Positions 35,810 through 44,179 of a stretch of 64,000 bases of DNA are shown here, piece after piece. Source of the stretch: JADJXV01 sp046328995. Its GTDB lineage: Bacteria; Bacteroidota; Ignavibacteria; Kapaibacteriales; UBA961. The first letter of the stretch is position 1; the number at the start of each line of letters is the position of its first letter. The notes under the pieces are model-generated. The model was given only the letters and a program-made list of their open reading frames with translations, did not search any database and was not told where the DNA came from. The translations under genes were made by a program, and so were the position numbers. Where the stretch lies: contig JAXLVN010000001.1 of NCBI GenBank assembly GCA_046328995.1, positions 1,178,001-1,242,000 on the forward strand. Direction: 5' to 3'.

Positions 35810-35980
35810 ATGGGACTCATAAAAGAACCTCTTGAAGTTGACTTTGTGGTTGACCCAAGACCCTTGACAAAGGCAGAAGAGCAATCAATTAGTGAGTTTA
35901 TACGGGCTGACAAAGAAAAGCGTACACAAAATGAATTGCTCAAAACGAAAACCAAACGCAAAGCCAAACAGCTTGCCTGA
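35810..35980 (+). CDS. Small hypothetical basic protein
   Basis: The ATG at 35810 (MGLIKEPLEVDFVVDPRPLTKAEEQSISEFI) gives 56 residues; a TTG at 35798 would overlap the previous gene. It is charged, with a Lys-rich C-terminus (KTKTKRKAKQLA) and no signal peptide. It is likely translated with the preceding gene. Function unknown; a partner or accessory protein is plausible. Confidence 0.6.
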   Translation: MGLIKEPLEVDFVVDPRPLTKAEEQSISEFIRADKEKRTQNELLKTKTKRKAKQLA

Positions 35981-36031
35981 CAACAGGTGATGAGAACAAT
36001 TGCTCTGTTCTTTCCCGTTGAAACTGACCAA

Positions 36032-36249
36032 TTCCCCGCCCAATCGTTTAGTTTCAACCACCCCTCAACAGATACCGTTGAATCGTCTGTATGAATGGTC
36101 TAACCTCACGTTGATGATGTGATGTGAATCGCCTCTTGCCGAGAATTTGTAAATTGTAGTGATAGATGAAGTACCAGAGCAGGGATGAGCAGTACGGTTC
36201 TATAGGTAAGTGTTGACGTTTGGTTGAAACAGCCGAGCGGACGGGGAAT
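36032..36249 (-). repeat. Family 1 repeat, inverted orientation, diverged
   Basis: TTCCCCGCCCAATCG... to GAGCGGACGGGGAA. It starts 51 bp after the previous stop. The right end (GATGAGCAGTACGG...GTGTTGACGTTTGGTTGAAA) is well conserved. Confidence 0.82.
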
Positions 36250-36285
36250 AAGTCTGAACAATGATTTCTATGATGTTAAAATGAG

Positions 36286-36506
36286 TTCCCCGTCCGGGCG
36301 GTTGCTACAACCACCCGTCAACACATACCGCTAAAACGTACTGCAAGATACCAACATACCACAACTAAAACAGTGAAGCTCTCTTGTATTGCTGAGATGT
36401 AGTAAATTGTAGTTGCTGTTTATAGATGAAGTATATGTGCATGGATGAGCAGTACGTTTTATAGCTAAGTGTTGACGTTTGATTGAAACAGCCGAACGGA
36501 CAGGAA
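36286..36506 (-). repeat. Family 1 repeat, inverted orientation (221 bp)
   Basis: Starts TTCCCCGTCCGGGCGG and ends GAACGGACAGGAA. With 36032 it forms a tandem pair in the same orientation, 36 bp apart. Confidence 0.87.
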
Positions 36507-36557
36507 TATATAGACGAGACGGGAATTATATTTGAAAAAAAGCAATTGGTATATTTA

Positions 36558-36929
36558 ATGAGATTAAAAATTTCTACAATAGTATTGTTAACTTTGTTTG
36601 CTTATACTGCAAGTTTTGGTCAAAAGAAATCAACAGCAAAGCAAAAAATATCGAATGGGAAATGGGTTCTCGTTCAAGATACTCTAAGTTCTATAGTTGT
36701 AAAGAATAAATTCGTTTCCCATTACTATGAAAATAAAGCTCTTGACACAATAACCTATACAATAGTTAGACATCCCTGCGATTCTTCCTATAAATCGCCA
36801 AATAAAAAAGCATTGTATTTGTTATGGAATAATGGACTATGTCATGAAGTTATAGGTATAACAAATAATTATATTGAATTAGTATATACTTTAAACGGAA
36901 AAACTATTACCTATAGAAGAGTAAATTGA
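36558..36929 (+). CDS. Hypothetical exported small protein
   Basis: The ATG at 36558 starts a signal peptide (MRLKISTIVLLTLFAYTASFGQ); the frame extends upstream into the repeat end and that part is rejected. The mature protein has about 100 residues with alternating polar/aromatic strands (KWVLVQDTLSSIVVKNKFVSHYYE, CHEVIGITNNYIELVYTLNGKTITYRRVN), suggesting a small beta-rich fold. No family is recognised. The next repeat remnant begins right at the stop codon. Confidence 0.65.
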   Translation: MRLKISTIVLLTLFAYTASFGQKKSTAKQKISNGKWVLVQDTLSSIVVKNKFVSHYYENKALDTITYTIVRHPCDSSYKSPNKKALYLLWNNGLCHEVIGITNNYIELVYTLNGKTITYRRVN

Positions 36930-36985
36930 GCTACCCAGTATGGCGGTTGCTACGAATGCCAGACAACAACCTACCACTGATACAA
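36930..36985 (-). repeat. Truncated family 1 repeat end
   Basis: GGCGGTTGCTACGAATGCC...CAACAACCTACCACTGATACAACT matches GGCGGTTGCTACAACCACCCGTCAACACATACC of the intact inverted copies with several changes. Only this end is present. Confidence 0.55.
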
Positions 36986-37004
36986 CTTTAACATATCAAT
37001 CAAT

Positions 37005-37349
37005 ATGGACCTACATCAAGTACAGGACTTTTTTAATGCTACTGTCGATACAGAGCGTCTCAAACAAGAAACGATTGATTCTTTACAATTATATGTAAAA
37101 AACCAAGATTTGCTTCATGAATTTGCCGAATATCTGCCGGCAAATTGTACAGGAAACGATTTATACGCTGAATATAGAGATACCGTCCTGTATCTAAACC
37201 GGACATTCGATACTATACCTACGCCTCCTTGGATAAGAGTAAGATACTACGTAAAAGATAAAATTGATAACAAAGTTAGATTACATTTTGATATGGATTT
37301 TAGCTATTGCGGAGAACATATGGATGAGTATCTTTTCGAACCCGATTAG
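37005..37349 (+). CDS. Hypothetical small acidic protein
   Basis: The 114-residue cytosolic protein is acidic and aromatic-rich: DLHQVQDFFNATVDTERLKQETIDSLQLYVKNQDLLHEFAEYLP, then VRYYVKDKIDNKVRLHFDMDFSYCGEHMDEYLFEPD. I recognise no family. Size and acidity are compatible with an immunity protein, but nothing more can be said. It lies between a truncated repeat and the GACCTC palindrome array. Confidence 0.6.
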   Translation: MDLHQVQDFFNATVDTERLKQETIDSLQLYVKNQDLLHEFAEYLPANCTGNDLYAEYRDTVLYLNRTFDTIPTPPWIRVRYYVKDKIDNKVRLHFDMDFSYCGEHMDEYLFEPD

Positions 37350-37428
37350 ATAGTTCTTCAGGTCGGAAATTACAAGGATAGGCTCGTCGAACCAACCTTC
37401 GATACTAACCACTCTTTCTACAAACATT

Positions 37429-37745
37429 CGACCTCGCTGAGGTCGTGCATTCTTTTGGTTATCCGTTTCTATAAACATTCGACCTCGCTGAGGTCGTGCA
37501 TTTTTTGGTCATCCATTTCTACAAACATTCGACCTCGCTGAGGTCGTGCATTCTTTGGTTATCCGTTTCTACAAACATTCGACCTCGCTGAGGTCGTGGA
37601 TTTTTTTGGTCATCCGTTTCTATAAACATTCGACCTCGCTGAGGTCGTGCATTTTTTGGTTATCCGTTTCTATAAACATTCGACCTCGCTGAGGTCGTCC
37701 ATTTTTTGGTCATCCGTTTCTACAAACATTCGACCTCGCTGAGGT
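37429..37745. repeat. Seven-copy array of CGACCTCGCTGAGGTCG palindromes, period 50-51 bp
   Basis: The 17-bp palindrome starts at 37429, 37480, 37530, 37580, 37631, 37681 and 37731 (the last lacks its final G). The linkers (TGCATTTTTTGGTTATCCGT plus TTCTATAAACATT) are themselves nearly identical, so this is a tandem repeat and not a CRISPR array. Confidence 0.93.
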
Positions 37746-37746
37746 C

Positions 37747-37840
37747 CTTTCTGTACAAGAAGTTGTAGAAACCAACCAAACAGGAAATCTTCTGAATCAC
37801 AGCAATCACACAAATCACACAAATCATAGTTCAGACAATT
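37747..37840. repeat. Tail sequence of the GACCTC palindrome array
   Basis: Nearly identical to 34921-35013, including TCTTCTGAATCACAGCAATC and GTTCAGACAATT. Confidence 0.7.
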
Positions 37841-38029
37841 ACAATCACACCGTCCCCTGTATCTTTTCCACCCCAACAAGACTTTTATTCAACAATCAAC
37901 AGAAATATCGGATTGCTGATGATTGGCCGTTCGATTTTTTCATAATTTTGTTCAAATCGTTGTTCAGTCGGTTGTAGCAACCGACCGGACAAAAAATAAA
38001 GTGTATTGTCAATTCTCCCAGGACTAACC
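37841..38029. repeat. Gap with a hairpin-only family 1 remnant
   Basis: TTCAGTCGGTTGTAGCAACCGACCGG at 37963-37988 is the short hairpin form of the family 1 end (CGGTTG-TAG-CAACCG). It lies 42 bp before the next start. Nothing else is seen. Confidence 0.55.
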
Positions 38030-40042
38030 ATGAATAAACTGTTCCGTATTCTACTTGTTATAGCACTGGCTCACTGCCATACGTTTGCCGGGAATATCCA
38101 CATTGGTGCCGGACGCGATTTCCCGACTATCGAAGCTGCTTGTCCTACGCTTAAGCCGGGGGATTCGGTGTTTGTTCATAGCGGCACCTACGATACCTAC
38201 CAATATTATCTCGGACTTAAAGGCACTCCCGACAAGTGGATTACCATCACCAAAGCGCCGAATGAAACGGTGGAGATTAATGGCGGCTGGCAGTTTACGA
38301 GTTCGGAGTATATCCGCATCGAAAAGTTAGTCTTTAAAACCAATGCCAAATACAACAATACCCTTCTCCATTTCGACCATGCCGGAGACTGCACAAAGCT
38401 GTCGAATCATATCATAATCGATAGCTGTTCTTTCTTGGATGTCGCCGGAGGTAATACCTTTAAATTAGGTGGTGTTTCCGACTTTGAAGTGAGTAATTGC
38501 AGGTTTGTGAATAATACGAGCGGTTTTGCCGGAATCGCCCTCAACGAAAGCAGAAACGGTGTGATACGGAATTGTTATTTTGAAAATATTAAGACCAAAG
38601 GGATACAGTTCAAACTCGGCACAATGAACGTGGTCGTCTATGGCAATTATTTCAAAAACACCGGACTCGACGATAGCGCCCTCAAGATTGGCGAGTCGGG
38701 AGGCAAGGAATTCTACTGTCCGGATGCAAAAGACTGGCATGCCAAGGATATCAAAATCTTTTCCAATATCTTCGTCGGCGGTAAAACGCCATTTTCAATA
38801 GGATTAGCAATAAATTCCGAGATTACGAATAATACAATCGTTGCGCCGGCGACGTTTGTGATGCGGTTGCTGTCGGACGAAGCAGAATATGAAAACAAGA
38901 ATAATAAACTCACCAATAATCTATTCTACCTCGATAAAACGATCTATTTCAATGGTACAAGCGGCGCGAAGAATATCGATTTTCCATCAATTGTATTCCA
39001 AAACAATCTCTTCTATTCTGCCAGTAAACCAACGTGGACAGGACCCAACCCGAACGGCGGCGATTATGATGCCGAAGAAATCAAGGGCGTGCAGTTTATC
39101 AATTCTATAATTGCCAATCCACTCTTGAAAGATATCGCGGGTGCCGACTTCAACCTCAGCGATAAGAGTCCGGCCTTAGGCGCAGGCATGGCGGTGCAGG
39201 CACCAATGCTCGATTACTTTGGGAATCCATTTCGGCAGCAGCGCTGTATCGGCGCGATCGAAACCGGTTCGGTGCAATCGATCATCAATGTTGTGTCGGT
39301 AGGTTTGAATATGACCAATGCCACGATGAATGTCGGCGATTCACTCCCGTTAGTTGCGACGGTGGCACCACAAAATGCAACGAATAAATCGTTACAATGG
39401 AACACCTCACAACCAAGCATAGCAAGCGTGTCGAACGCAGGAGTAGTGAAAGCGCTCAGCGCAGGAACTGCGGAAATCACCGTGACGACGGTTGATGGAA
39501 ATTTTAAAGCGAAGTGCTTCGTGCTCGTAACCAATCCTATTGTAGCCGTACAGTCGATAACTCTCACTACAAACACCGCATCGATGAGAACAGGAGATTC
39601 ACTCCAACTGACAGCCACCATTCTACCGCAAAATGCAAGCAACAAATCCGTCACATGGTCGAGTGCAACTACAACCATTGCAACCGTTTCCTCCAATGGC
39701 ATGGTCAAAGCGCTCAGCGCCGGGAAGGTTGACATCGCCGCCACCACAATTGATGGCGGATTCAAAGCAATCTGTACCATTCAGGTGACGAATCCAAGTG
39801 GTGTGGATGAAAAAGCATTATCTGGGCACATCCTGCTTTCGCCAAATCCGGTGAACGATGAACTACAGTTCACATTGCCACATCCGAGTCCTTTTGATAT
39901 GGAAATCTTTAGTGCAATAGGCGTAAGAGTGCTGCAAGCGAATACTAGCAGAATCAACATCGAGCATCTGTCAAGCGGTATGTATTGGGTGAGAATACGG
40001 CAAGGTAGCAAAGTATATTACGGGTCGTTTGTGAAGAAGTGA
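38030..40042 (+). CDS. T9SS-exported beta-helix protein with two Big2 domains
   Basis: The ATG at 38030 starts a signal peptide (MNKLFRILLVIALAHCHTFAG). Residues ~22-425 form a right-handed parallel beta-helix (DSFVSGTYDTYQ-like coils; NHIIIDSCSFLDVAGG, GVIRNCYFENIKTKGIQF, INSEITNNTIVAP), as in polysaccharide lyases. Two Big2 Ig-like domains follow (LNMTNATMNVGDSLPLVATVAPQ; LTTNTASMRTGDSLQLTATILPQ), then a T9SS sorting domain (LLSPNPVNDELQFTLPHP...YWVRIRQGSKVYYGSFVKK). It is likely a cell-surface polysaccharide-binding or -degrading protein. Catalytic residues cannot be assigned. Confidence 0.88.
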   Translation: MNKLFRILLVIALAHCHTFAGNIHIGAGRDFPTIEAACPTLKPGDSVFVHSGTYDTYQYYLGLKGTPDKWITITKAPNETVEINGGWQFTSSEYIRIEKLVFKTNAKYNNTLLHFDHAGDCTKLSNHIIIDSCSFLDVAGGNTFKLGGVSDFEVSNCRFVNNTSGFAGIALNESRNGVIRNCYFENIKTKGIQFKLGTMNVVVYGNYFKNTGLDDSALKIGESGGKEFYCPDAKDWHAKDIKIFSNIFVGGKTPFSIGLAINSEITNNTIVAPATFVMRLLSDEAEYENKNNKLTNNLFYLDKTIYFNGTSGAKNIDFPSIVFQNNLFYSASKPTWTGPNPNGGDYDAEEIKGVQFINSIIANPLLKDIAGADFNLSDKSPALGAGMAVQAPMLDYFGNPFRQQRCIGAIETGSVQSIINVVSVGLNMTNATMNVGDSLPLVATVAPQNATNKSLQWNTSQPSIASVSNAGVVKALSAGTAEITVTTVDGNFKAKCFVLVTNPIVAVQSITLTTNTASMRTGDSLQLTATILPQNASNKSVTWSSATTTIATVSSNGMVKALSAGKVDIAATTIDGGFKAICTIQVTNPSGVDEKALSGHILLSPNPVNDELQFTLPHPSPFDMEIFSAIGVRVLQANTSRINIEHLSSGMYWVRIRQGSKVYYGSFVKK

Positions 40043-40048
40043 TTCTTA

Positions 40049-40076
40049 GTAGAGACGTTGCATGCAACGTCTCTAC
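40049..40076. repeat. Perfect 28-bp palindrome, GTAGAGACGTTGCA and its complement
   Basis: GTAGAGACGTTGCA is followed directly by its exact reverse complement. A second identical copy lies at 40124-40151. Confidence 0.92.
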
Positions 40077-40123
40077 AGGAGATTACGATGAAATATTATC
40101 CACGAATTATATTCCATGCAGGC

Positions 40124-40151
40124 GTAGAGACGTTGCATGCAACGTCTCTAC
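40124..40151. repeat. Second copy of the 28-bp palindrome
   Basis: Identical to 40049-40076. The 47 bp between the copies hold no gene. Confidence 0.92.
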
Positions 40152-40170
40152 AGAGGTCAGGGGAAACAAA

Positions 40171-40204
40171 AAAAGCCCTGTTCACTTGTGCGAACAGGGC
40201 TTTT
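40171..40204. terminator. Bidirectional terminator
   Basis: AAAAGCCCTGTTC (40171-40183) pairs perfectly with GAACAGGGCTTTT (40192-40204), with A-run on one side and T-run on the other. It separates the convergent beta-helix gene and the pyrophosphatase gene. Confidence 0.92.
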
Positions 40205-40222
40205 TATCTACCATCAGGTCGA

Positions 40223-42346
40223 TTACTTAAAGAACTTCAGCAACCAACCGCCATTATTCATGAAGAATGGCACAAATACCAGTGAGATAATCGCCATGAG
40301 CTTAATGAGGATATTCAAAGCAGGTCCGGATGTATCTTTGAATGGATCGCCGACCGTGTCACCGACGACTGCTGCTTTGTGGGTGTCTGACCCTTTGCCG
40401 CCAAGCTGACCTGTTTCGATGTATTTCTTTGCATTATCCCATGCGCCACCGGAATTCGCCATCGATATCGCGAGCATCACGCCAACGATAAGAGCGCCGA
40501 TGAGCAATCCTGCGAGCATTTGTACGCCGAATAAGAAGCCCACGACAAGCGGTGAACCAATCACGAGAATACCGGGAGCAATCATTTCACGGAGAGATGC
40601 TTTCGTCGAAATATCCACGCATGTTGCGTAATCCGGACGTCCGGTGCCTTCTAAAATACCGGGGATCGTGCGGAATTGACGACGAACTTCTTCGATCATG
40701 TCAAATGCCGCTTTACCTACCGAACGCATCGTCATCGCCGAGAAAGCAAATGGGAGCGAAGCACCGACGAAGAGTCCCGCCATCACTTCCGGATTCAACA
40801 TATTGATTTCCGGTAAATTAGCGCGGGTGAGGAATGCTGCGGTCAATGCAAGTGATGTCAGCGCTGCAGAACCAATCGCGAAGCCCTTACCAATTGCCGC
40901 TGTTGTGTTCCCCGCTGCATCAAGCGCGTCTGTACGTTTACGGATATCTTTACCCATACCGGCCATTTCCGCGATACCACCGGCATTGTCCGATACCGGA
41001 CCATACGCGTCGATCGTAAGACCCACGGCAATCGTACCAAGCATACCAATAGCCGCCATCGCGATACCGTACATACCGGCATAGCTAAATCCAAGAACAA
41101 CGGTAACCGCCATTAAAAGCATTGGAATAACCGAACTGTTGTATCCGAGAGATAAACCGTAAATAATATTCGTTGCAGCACCTGTTTTCGATGCATCTGC
41201 TACCTCACGAACCGGTTTGAAACGGTGAGACGTGAAGTATTCGGTGACAAGACCGATGAGCAAGCCGGAGATTAATCCCGCAGCAAGACAGATAAATACA
41301 CCCGTGTTGGTAAACATTTTTGTACCAATCATAAAGGTCGCAGGGATCATTTCCATTGTTGGATAATACAAGCCGACAAGCATTAATATTGTCGATAAAA
41401 CCAATGCCGTCTTGAGCGCGCCTTCGACTTTGTCTTCTGTTTTCGGCTTGATAAAGAAGAGCGAAATCAAGCTCGCCACAATGCCCACACCACTGACTAA
41501 GAGCGGGAAAAGCAAAGCAGATAAGCGAATATTCCCCTCGGGAAGCAAGGCGAATGCAGAAGCGCCGATCACCATCGCAGCGCAGGTACTTTCAGCAACT
41601 GAACCGAACAAATCGGCGCCCATACCGGCGATATCGCCCACATTATCACCCACGTTATCAGCGATAACGGCAGGGTTACGTGGATCATCTTCCGGAATTC
41701 CGGCTTCGACTTTCCCCACAAGGTCAGCACCCACGTCAGCTGCTTTGGTATAAATACCGCCGCCCACACGACCGAAGAGTGCTACAGACGAACCTCCAAG
41801 GGCGAATCCCGAAAGGATTTCCATTAAAATTGGTTTTTCAATACCGGGGAGCATCGAGTCGAGTCCCATATACACAAGCATCAGGCCGACAATAGCAAGT
41901 CCCGTAAGGCCAAAGCCCATCACCACTCCGGACTTAAACGCCACGCCAAATGACTCGGCAAGCGAGATCCGTGCAGCGGCTGCTGTGCGTACATTGCCTT
42001 TTGTTGCAATTTTCATCCCGATATAGCCGGCAGCGACCGATGTACCTGCACCAATTAAAAAGCTAATAGCAGAATACATACCCATCGGTACCGTTGAATG
42101 CGGATCATTGACCGTAAGAGCAATGATAATTGCAAACAGCACCATGAATAATGCGAGAATACGATACTCACGTTTCAAGAATGCCATCGCACCTTCAGCA
42201 ATCGCACTTGAAATTTGCGTAAGCTTTGCTACTTCTTGCGGCGACTCTGCTCCTTTTTCAATCGAAATCGAGCTAACCATCCGCGAGTACATAAATGCCA
42301 CCAGCAGCGACAATGCGCCCAAGCCAAGTATTAACCAAATAACCAT
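40223..42346 (-). CDS. hppA: Membrane proton-pumping pyrophosphatase, K+-dependent type
   Basis: The ATG at 42346 is chosen (MVIWLILGLGALSLL); the frame extends eight codons to a TTG. The 707-residue polytopic protein has the signature GGGIYTKAADVGADLVGKVE...IADNVGDNVGD, which binds Mg-PPi. The GNTTAA segment has Ala where K+-independent enzymes have Lys, so K+ dependence is inferred. The gate region reads ADLFGSVAES, with Glu as in plant-type H+ pumps rather than the ADLLES arrangement of Na+ pumps, so H+ transport is likely. It would couple PPi hydrolysis to a proton gradient across the inner membrane. Confidence 0.95.
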   Translation of the reverse strand: MVIWLILGLGALSLLVAFMYSRMVSSISIEKGAESPQEVAKLTQISSAIAEGAMAFLKREYRILALFMVLFAIIIALTVNDPHSTVPMGMYSAISFLIGAGTSVAAGYIGMKIATKGNVRTAAAARISLAESFGVAFKSGVVMGFGLTGLAIVGLMLVYMGLDSMLPGIEKPILMEILSGFALGGSSVALFGRVGGGIYTKAADVGADLVGKVEAGIPEDDPRNPAVIADNVGDNVGDIAGMGADLFGSVAESTCAAMVIGASAFALLPEGNIRLSALLFPLLVSGVGIVASLISLFFIKPKTEDKVEGALKTALVLSTILMLVGLYYPTMEMIPATFMIGTKMFTNTGVFICLAAGLISGLLIGLVTEYFTSHRFKPVREVADASKTGAATNIIYGLSLGYNSSVIPMLLMAVTVVLGFSYAGMYGIAMAAIGMLGTIAVGLTIDAYGPVSDNAGGIAEMAGMGKDIRKRTDALDAAGNTTAAIGKGFAIGSAALTSLALTAAFLTRANLPEINMLNPEVMAGLFVGASLPFAFSAMTMRSVGKAAFDMIEEVRRQFRTIPGILEGTGRPDYATCVDISTKASLREMIAPGILVIGSPLVVGFLFGVQMLAGLLIGALIVGVMLAISMANSGGAWDNAKKYIETGQLGGKGSDTHKAAVVGDTVGDPFKDTSGPALNILIKLMAIISLVFVPFFMNNGGWLLKFFK

Positions 42347-42477
42347 ATAATTTGAAAAATAATGAAACAATACTATTATGATTCTGAATCGAGGGTAGAA
42401 GTCTGATTTGTCGGGATTTGCATGAATGTTGAGTTCACCGGTTTCACACTTTTTTCCCGACTCGTAAAGAATTCTAT

Positions 42478-42508
42478 TTGTTTGTTGGCGAGATTCGCCT
42501 TATTTTCG
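42478..42508 (+). promoter_or_regulatory. Bacteroidota-type promoter candidate for tRNA-Val
   Basis: TTG (42478-42480), exactly 20 bp spacer and TATTTTCG (42501-42508). It has the same layout and the same one-base deviation from TAnnTTTG as the candidate at 21516. It lies 50 bp before the tRNA. Confidence 0.5.
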
Positions 42509-42558
42509 CGCTCCGAAATTTGAAACACTTCATTTGATGTGCGGCAAATTTCAACTTT

Positions 42559-42632
42559 GAATCCTTAGCTCAGTTGGTTAGAGCGTTACGTTGACATCGT
42601 AAAGGTCACTGGTTCGAGTCCAGTAGGGTTCA
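42559..42632 (+). tRNA. tRNA-Val (GAC anticodon)
   Basis: The 74 bases fold as a full cloverleaf: acceptor GAATCCT/AGGGTTC (one T-G pair), D arm GCTC/GAGC, anticodon arm TTACG-TTGACAT-CGTAA with anticodon GAC, and T arm ACTGG-TTCGAGT-CCAGT. The discriminator is A and CCA is not encoded (CAC follows). Confidence 0.95.
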
Positions 42633-42701
42633 CAACATCCACGTTTTATTCAATCGTACCAGCTTGGAATTGAAATGTAGGATTCACATCTCTTCTGATA
42701 A

Positions 42702-42735
42702 AAAGAAGCTCCATACAACAATATGGAGCTTCTTT
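42702..42735. terminator. Terminator between tRNA-Val and citrate synthase
   Basis: AAAGAAGCTCCATA (42702-42715) pairs perfectly with TATGGAGCTTCTTT (42722-42735). T-rich sequence follows on the plus strand (ATTTTTA) and the minus strand (TTTTATC), so it can serve both converging transcripts. Confidence 0.88.
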
Positions 42736-42760
42736 ATTTTTACGGTTCACGATGCGTGAA

Positions 42761-44035
42761 TCAGATACCGGCAAGCTTCTTGAGTTCGTTTAATGTCATG
42801 GACTTTGGACGGACAATCGGCGAACCGAACAGGCGGTGGAAGACGATCTGCGAGCAGATACCCATCGCGCGGGACACACCGAACATCACCGTGTAGAATT
42901 CAAACTCCTGAAGGCCATAATAATAGAGCAGCGAACCTGACGCAGCATCCACATTTGGCCATGGATTCTTCGCTTTGCCTTGTTCTTTCAGCACTTCGGG
43001 TACGATTTTGAAGAGCTTTTGCATGATGGCGATGTTGTCATCAACCAAATTATGCTGCTCAGCGAACTGATAAAACGCCGTAAAGCGTGGATCGGTAACG
43101 CGTAACACAGCATGACCATACCCCGGAATCACCTGACCGCTGCTGAGACGTTTCCACGTAAAATCGCGGAGCTGCTCATCGGTCGGAACGCCGTTGAATT
43201 CATTCTTCAAGTCAAGAATAAAGCGTAAACATTCTTGATTGGCAAGACCATGGAGCGGGCCTGCAAGACCATTTAACCCTGCACTAACCGAGTAGAATAC
43301 ATCAGAAAGCGCCGAGCTGACGACGTGTGACGTCATCGCGCTCACGTTTCCACCTTCGTGATCGCTGTGAAGCACGAGGTAGAGGCGGATCAAATCACGG
43401 AAGCTTGCGTCATCCGAGATTCCGAGCATGTGTGCGAAATTCGCACTCCAGTCGAGACCTTCCTGCGGAGCAATTAAGTCACCTTTATCAAAGCGAATGC
43501 GGTAAATGCCGGCTGCAATGGTCGATACACCGCTAAGGAGTGTAATAGAATCCTCGACAGTTGCCTGCCAGAGAGCGTCTTTCGAACCGCCTTCTTCATA
43601 GACTTTACGGTACGTAGATTCGCGCTCAAGTGACATAATTCCAACGCTTAACATCACCATCGGATGCGTATCTTTCGGCATTGCTTTCAGCACATCCCAG
43701 ACATAGGCAGGCACAGCCGCTTTTCTGGCAAACGCGTTTTTGATTTCTTCACGTTCGGCATCATTGGGCTTGGAACCTGTACAAAGGAGAAAGAAGATAT
43801 CTTCGGGAGTGGCATCCGTCAGCTCGAGGATGGGAATATTGCGGATACGGAGACCTTCATCAGCGGAGACGGATGAAGTATCACAAACTAACGCGGGTAC
43901 GGCGCGCATACCGCCAAGTACTTGTTCAATCGCTACGGTGGCAATTTGCTGGTCGCCATGTTCTTTCATCAATGCTGCACGGTCAGCACGGAGCTGAGGC
44001 AACATTTCCATTAATCGGGAGGTAAATAATTCCAT
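42761..44035 (-). CDS. gltA: Citrate synthase (mitochondrial-like type)
   Basis: The 424-residue protein condenses acetyl-CoA and oxaloacetate to citrate. Catalytic regions are evident: LHSDHEGGNVSAMTSHVVSSALSDVFYSVSAGLNGLAGPLHGLANQE (first His region), PGYGHAVLRVTDPRFTAF (second His) and NPWPNVDAASGSLLYYYGL (Asp). The long N-terminus and the LHGLANQE form are nearer to eukaryotic/type I-like citrate synthases than to the hexameric E. coli type. AGGTGT lies about 5 bp before the ATG. It is monocistronic; a perfect TAATTTTG box lies upstream at 44107-44114. Confidence 0.93.
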   Translation of the reverse strand: MELFTSRLMEMLPQLRADRAALMKEHGDQQIATVAIEQVLGGMRAVPALVCDTSSVSADEGLRIRNIPILELTDATPEDIFFLLCTGSKPNDAEREEIKNAFARKAAVPAYVWDVLKAMPKDTHPMVMLSVGIMSLERESTYRKVYEEGGSKDALWQATVEDSITLLSGVSTIAAGIYRIRFDKGDLIAPQEGLDWSANFAHMLGISDDASFRDLIRLYLVLHSDHEGGNVSAMTSHVVSSALSDVFYSVSAGLNGLAGPLHGLANQECLRFILDLKNEFNGVPTDEQLRDFTWKRLSSGQVIPGYGHAVLRVTDPRFTAFYQFAEQHNLVDDNIAIMQKLFKIVPEVLKEQGKAKNPWPNVDAASGSLLYYYGLQEFEFYTVMFGVSRAMGICSQIVFHRLFGSPIVRPKSMTLNELKKLAGI

Positions 44036-44106
44036 ACTACACCTAAAAGTTGAAATAAGCTGTTAATTTGCGGGATAAAAATTACATTTTTCGGTTAATT
44101 TTCCTG

Positions 44107-44114
44107 CAAAATTA
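44107..44114 (-). promoter_or_regulatory. Possible -7 box for citrate synthase
   Basis: On the minus strand the sequence is TAATTTTG, a perfect TAnnTTTG match about 72 bp before the start. No TTG occurs at the expected upstream distance, so this is weak. Confidence 0.3.
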
Positions 44115-44179
44115 CGGATTCCTCCGCACTCGTGAAGCATAAAAATTTAGGAGAGAAGAGAAAGTGGTGACACAGGCAA

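Noticed and set aside
37429..37745. Possible CRISPR array (regular 17-bp repeats every 50 bp)
   Set aside because: The would-be spacers are nearly identical to each other, the repeat is short and fully palindromic, and no cas gene is present.
40089..40285. Frame beginning MKYYPRIIFHAG as a transposase (RAYT) remnant
   Set aside because: The start loosely resembles such proteins, but the rest only translates the palindromic repeat and the terminator.
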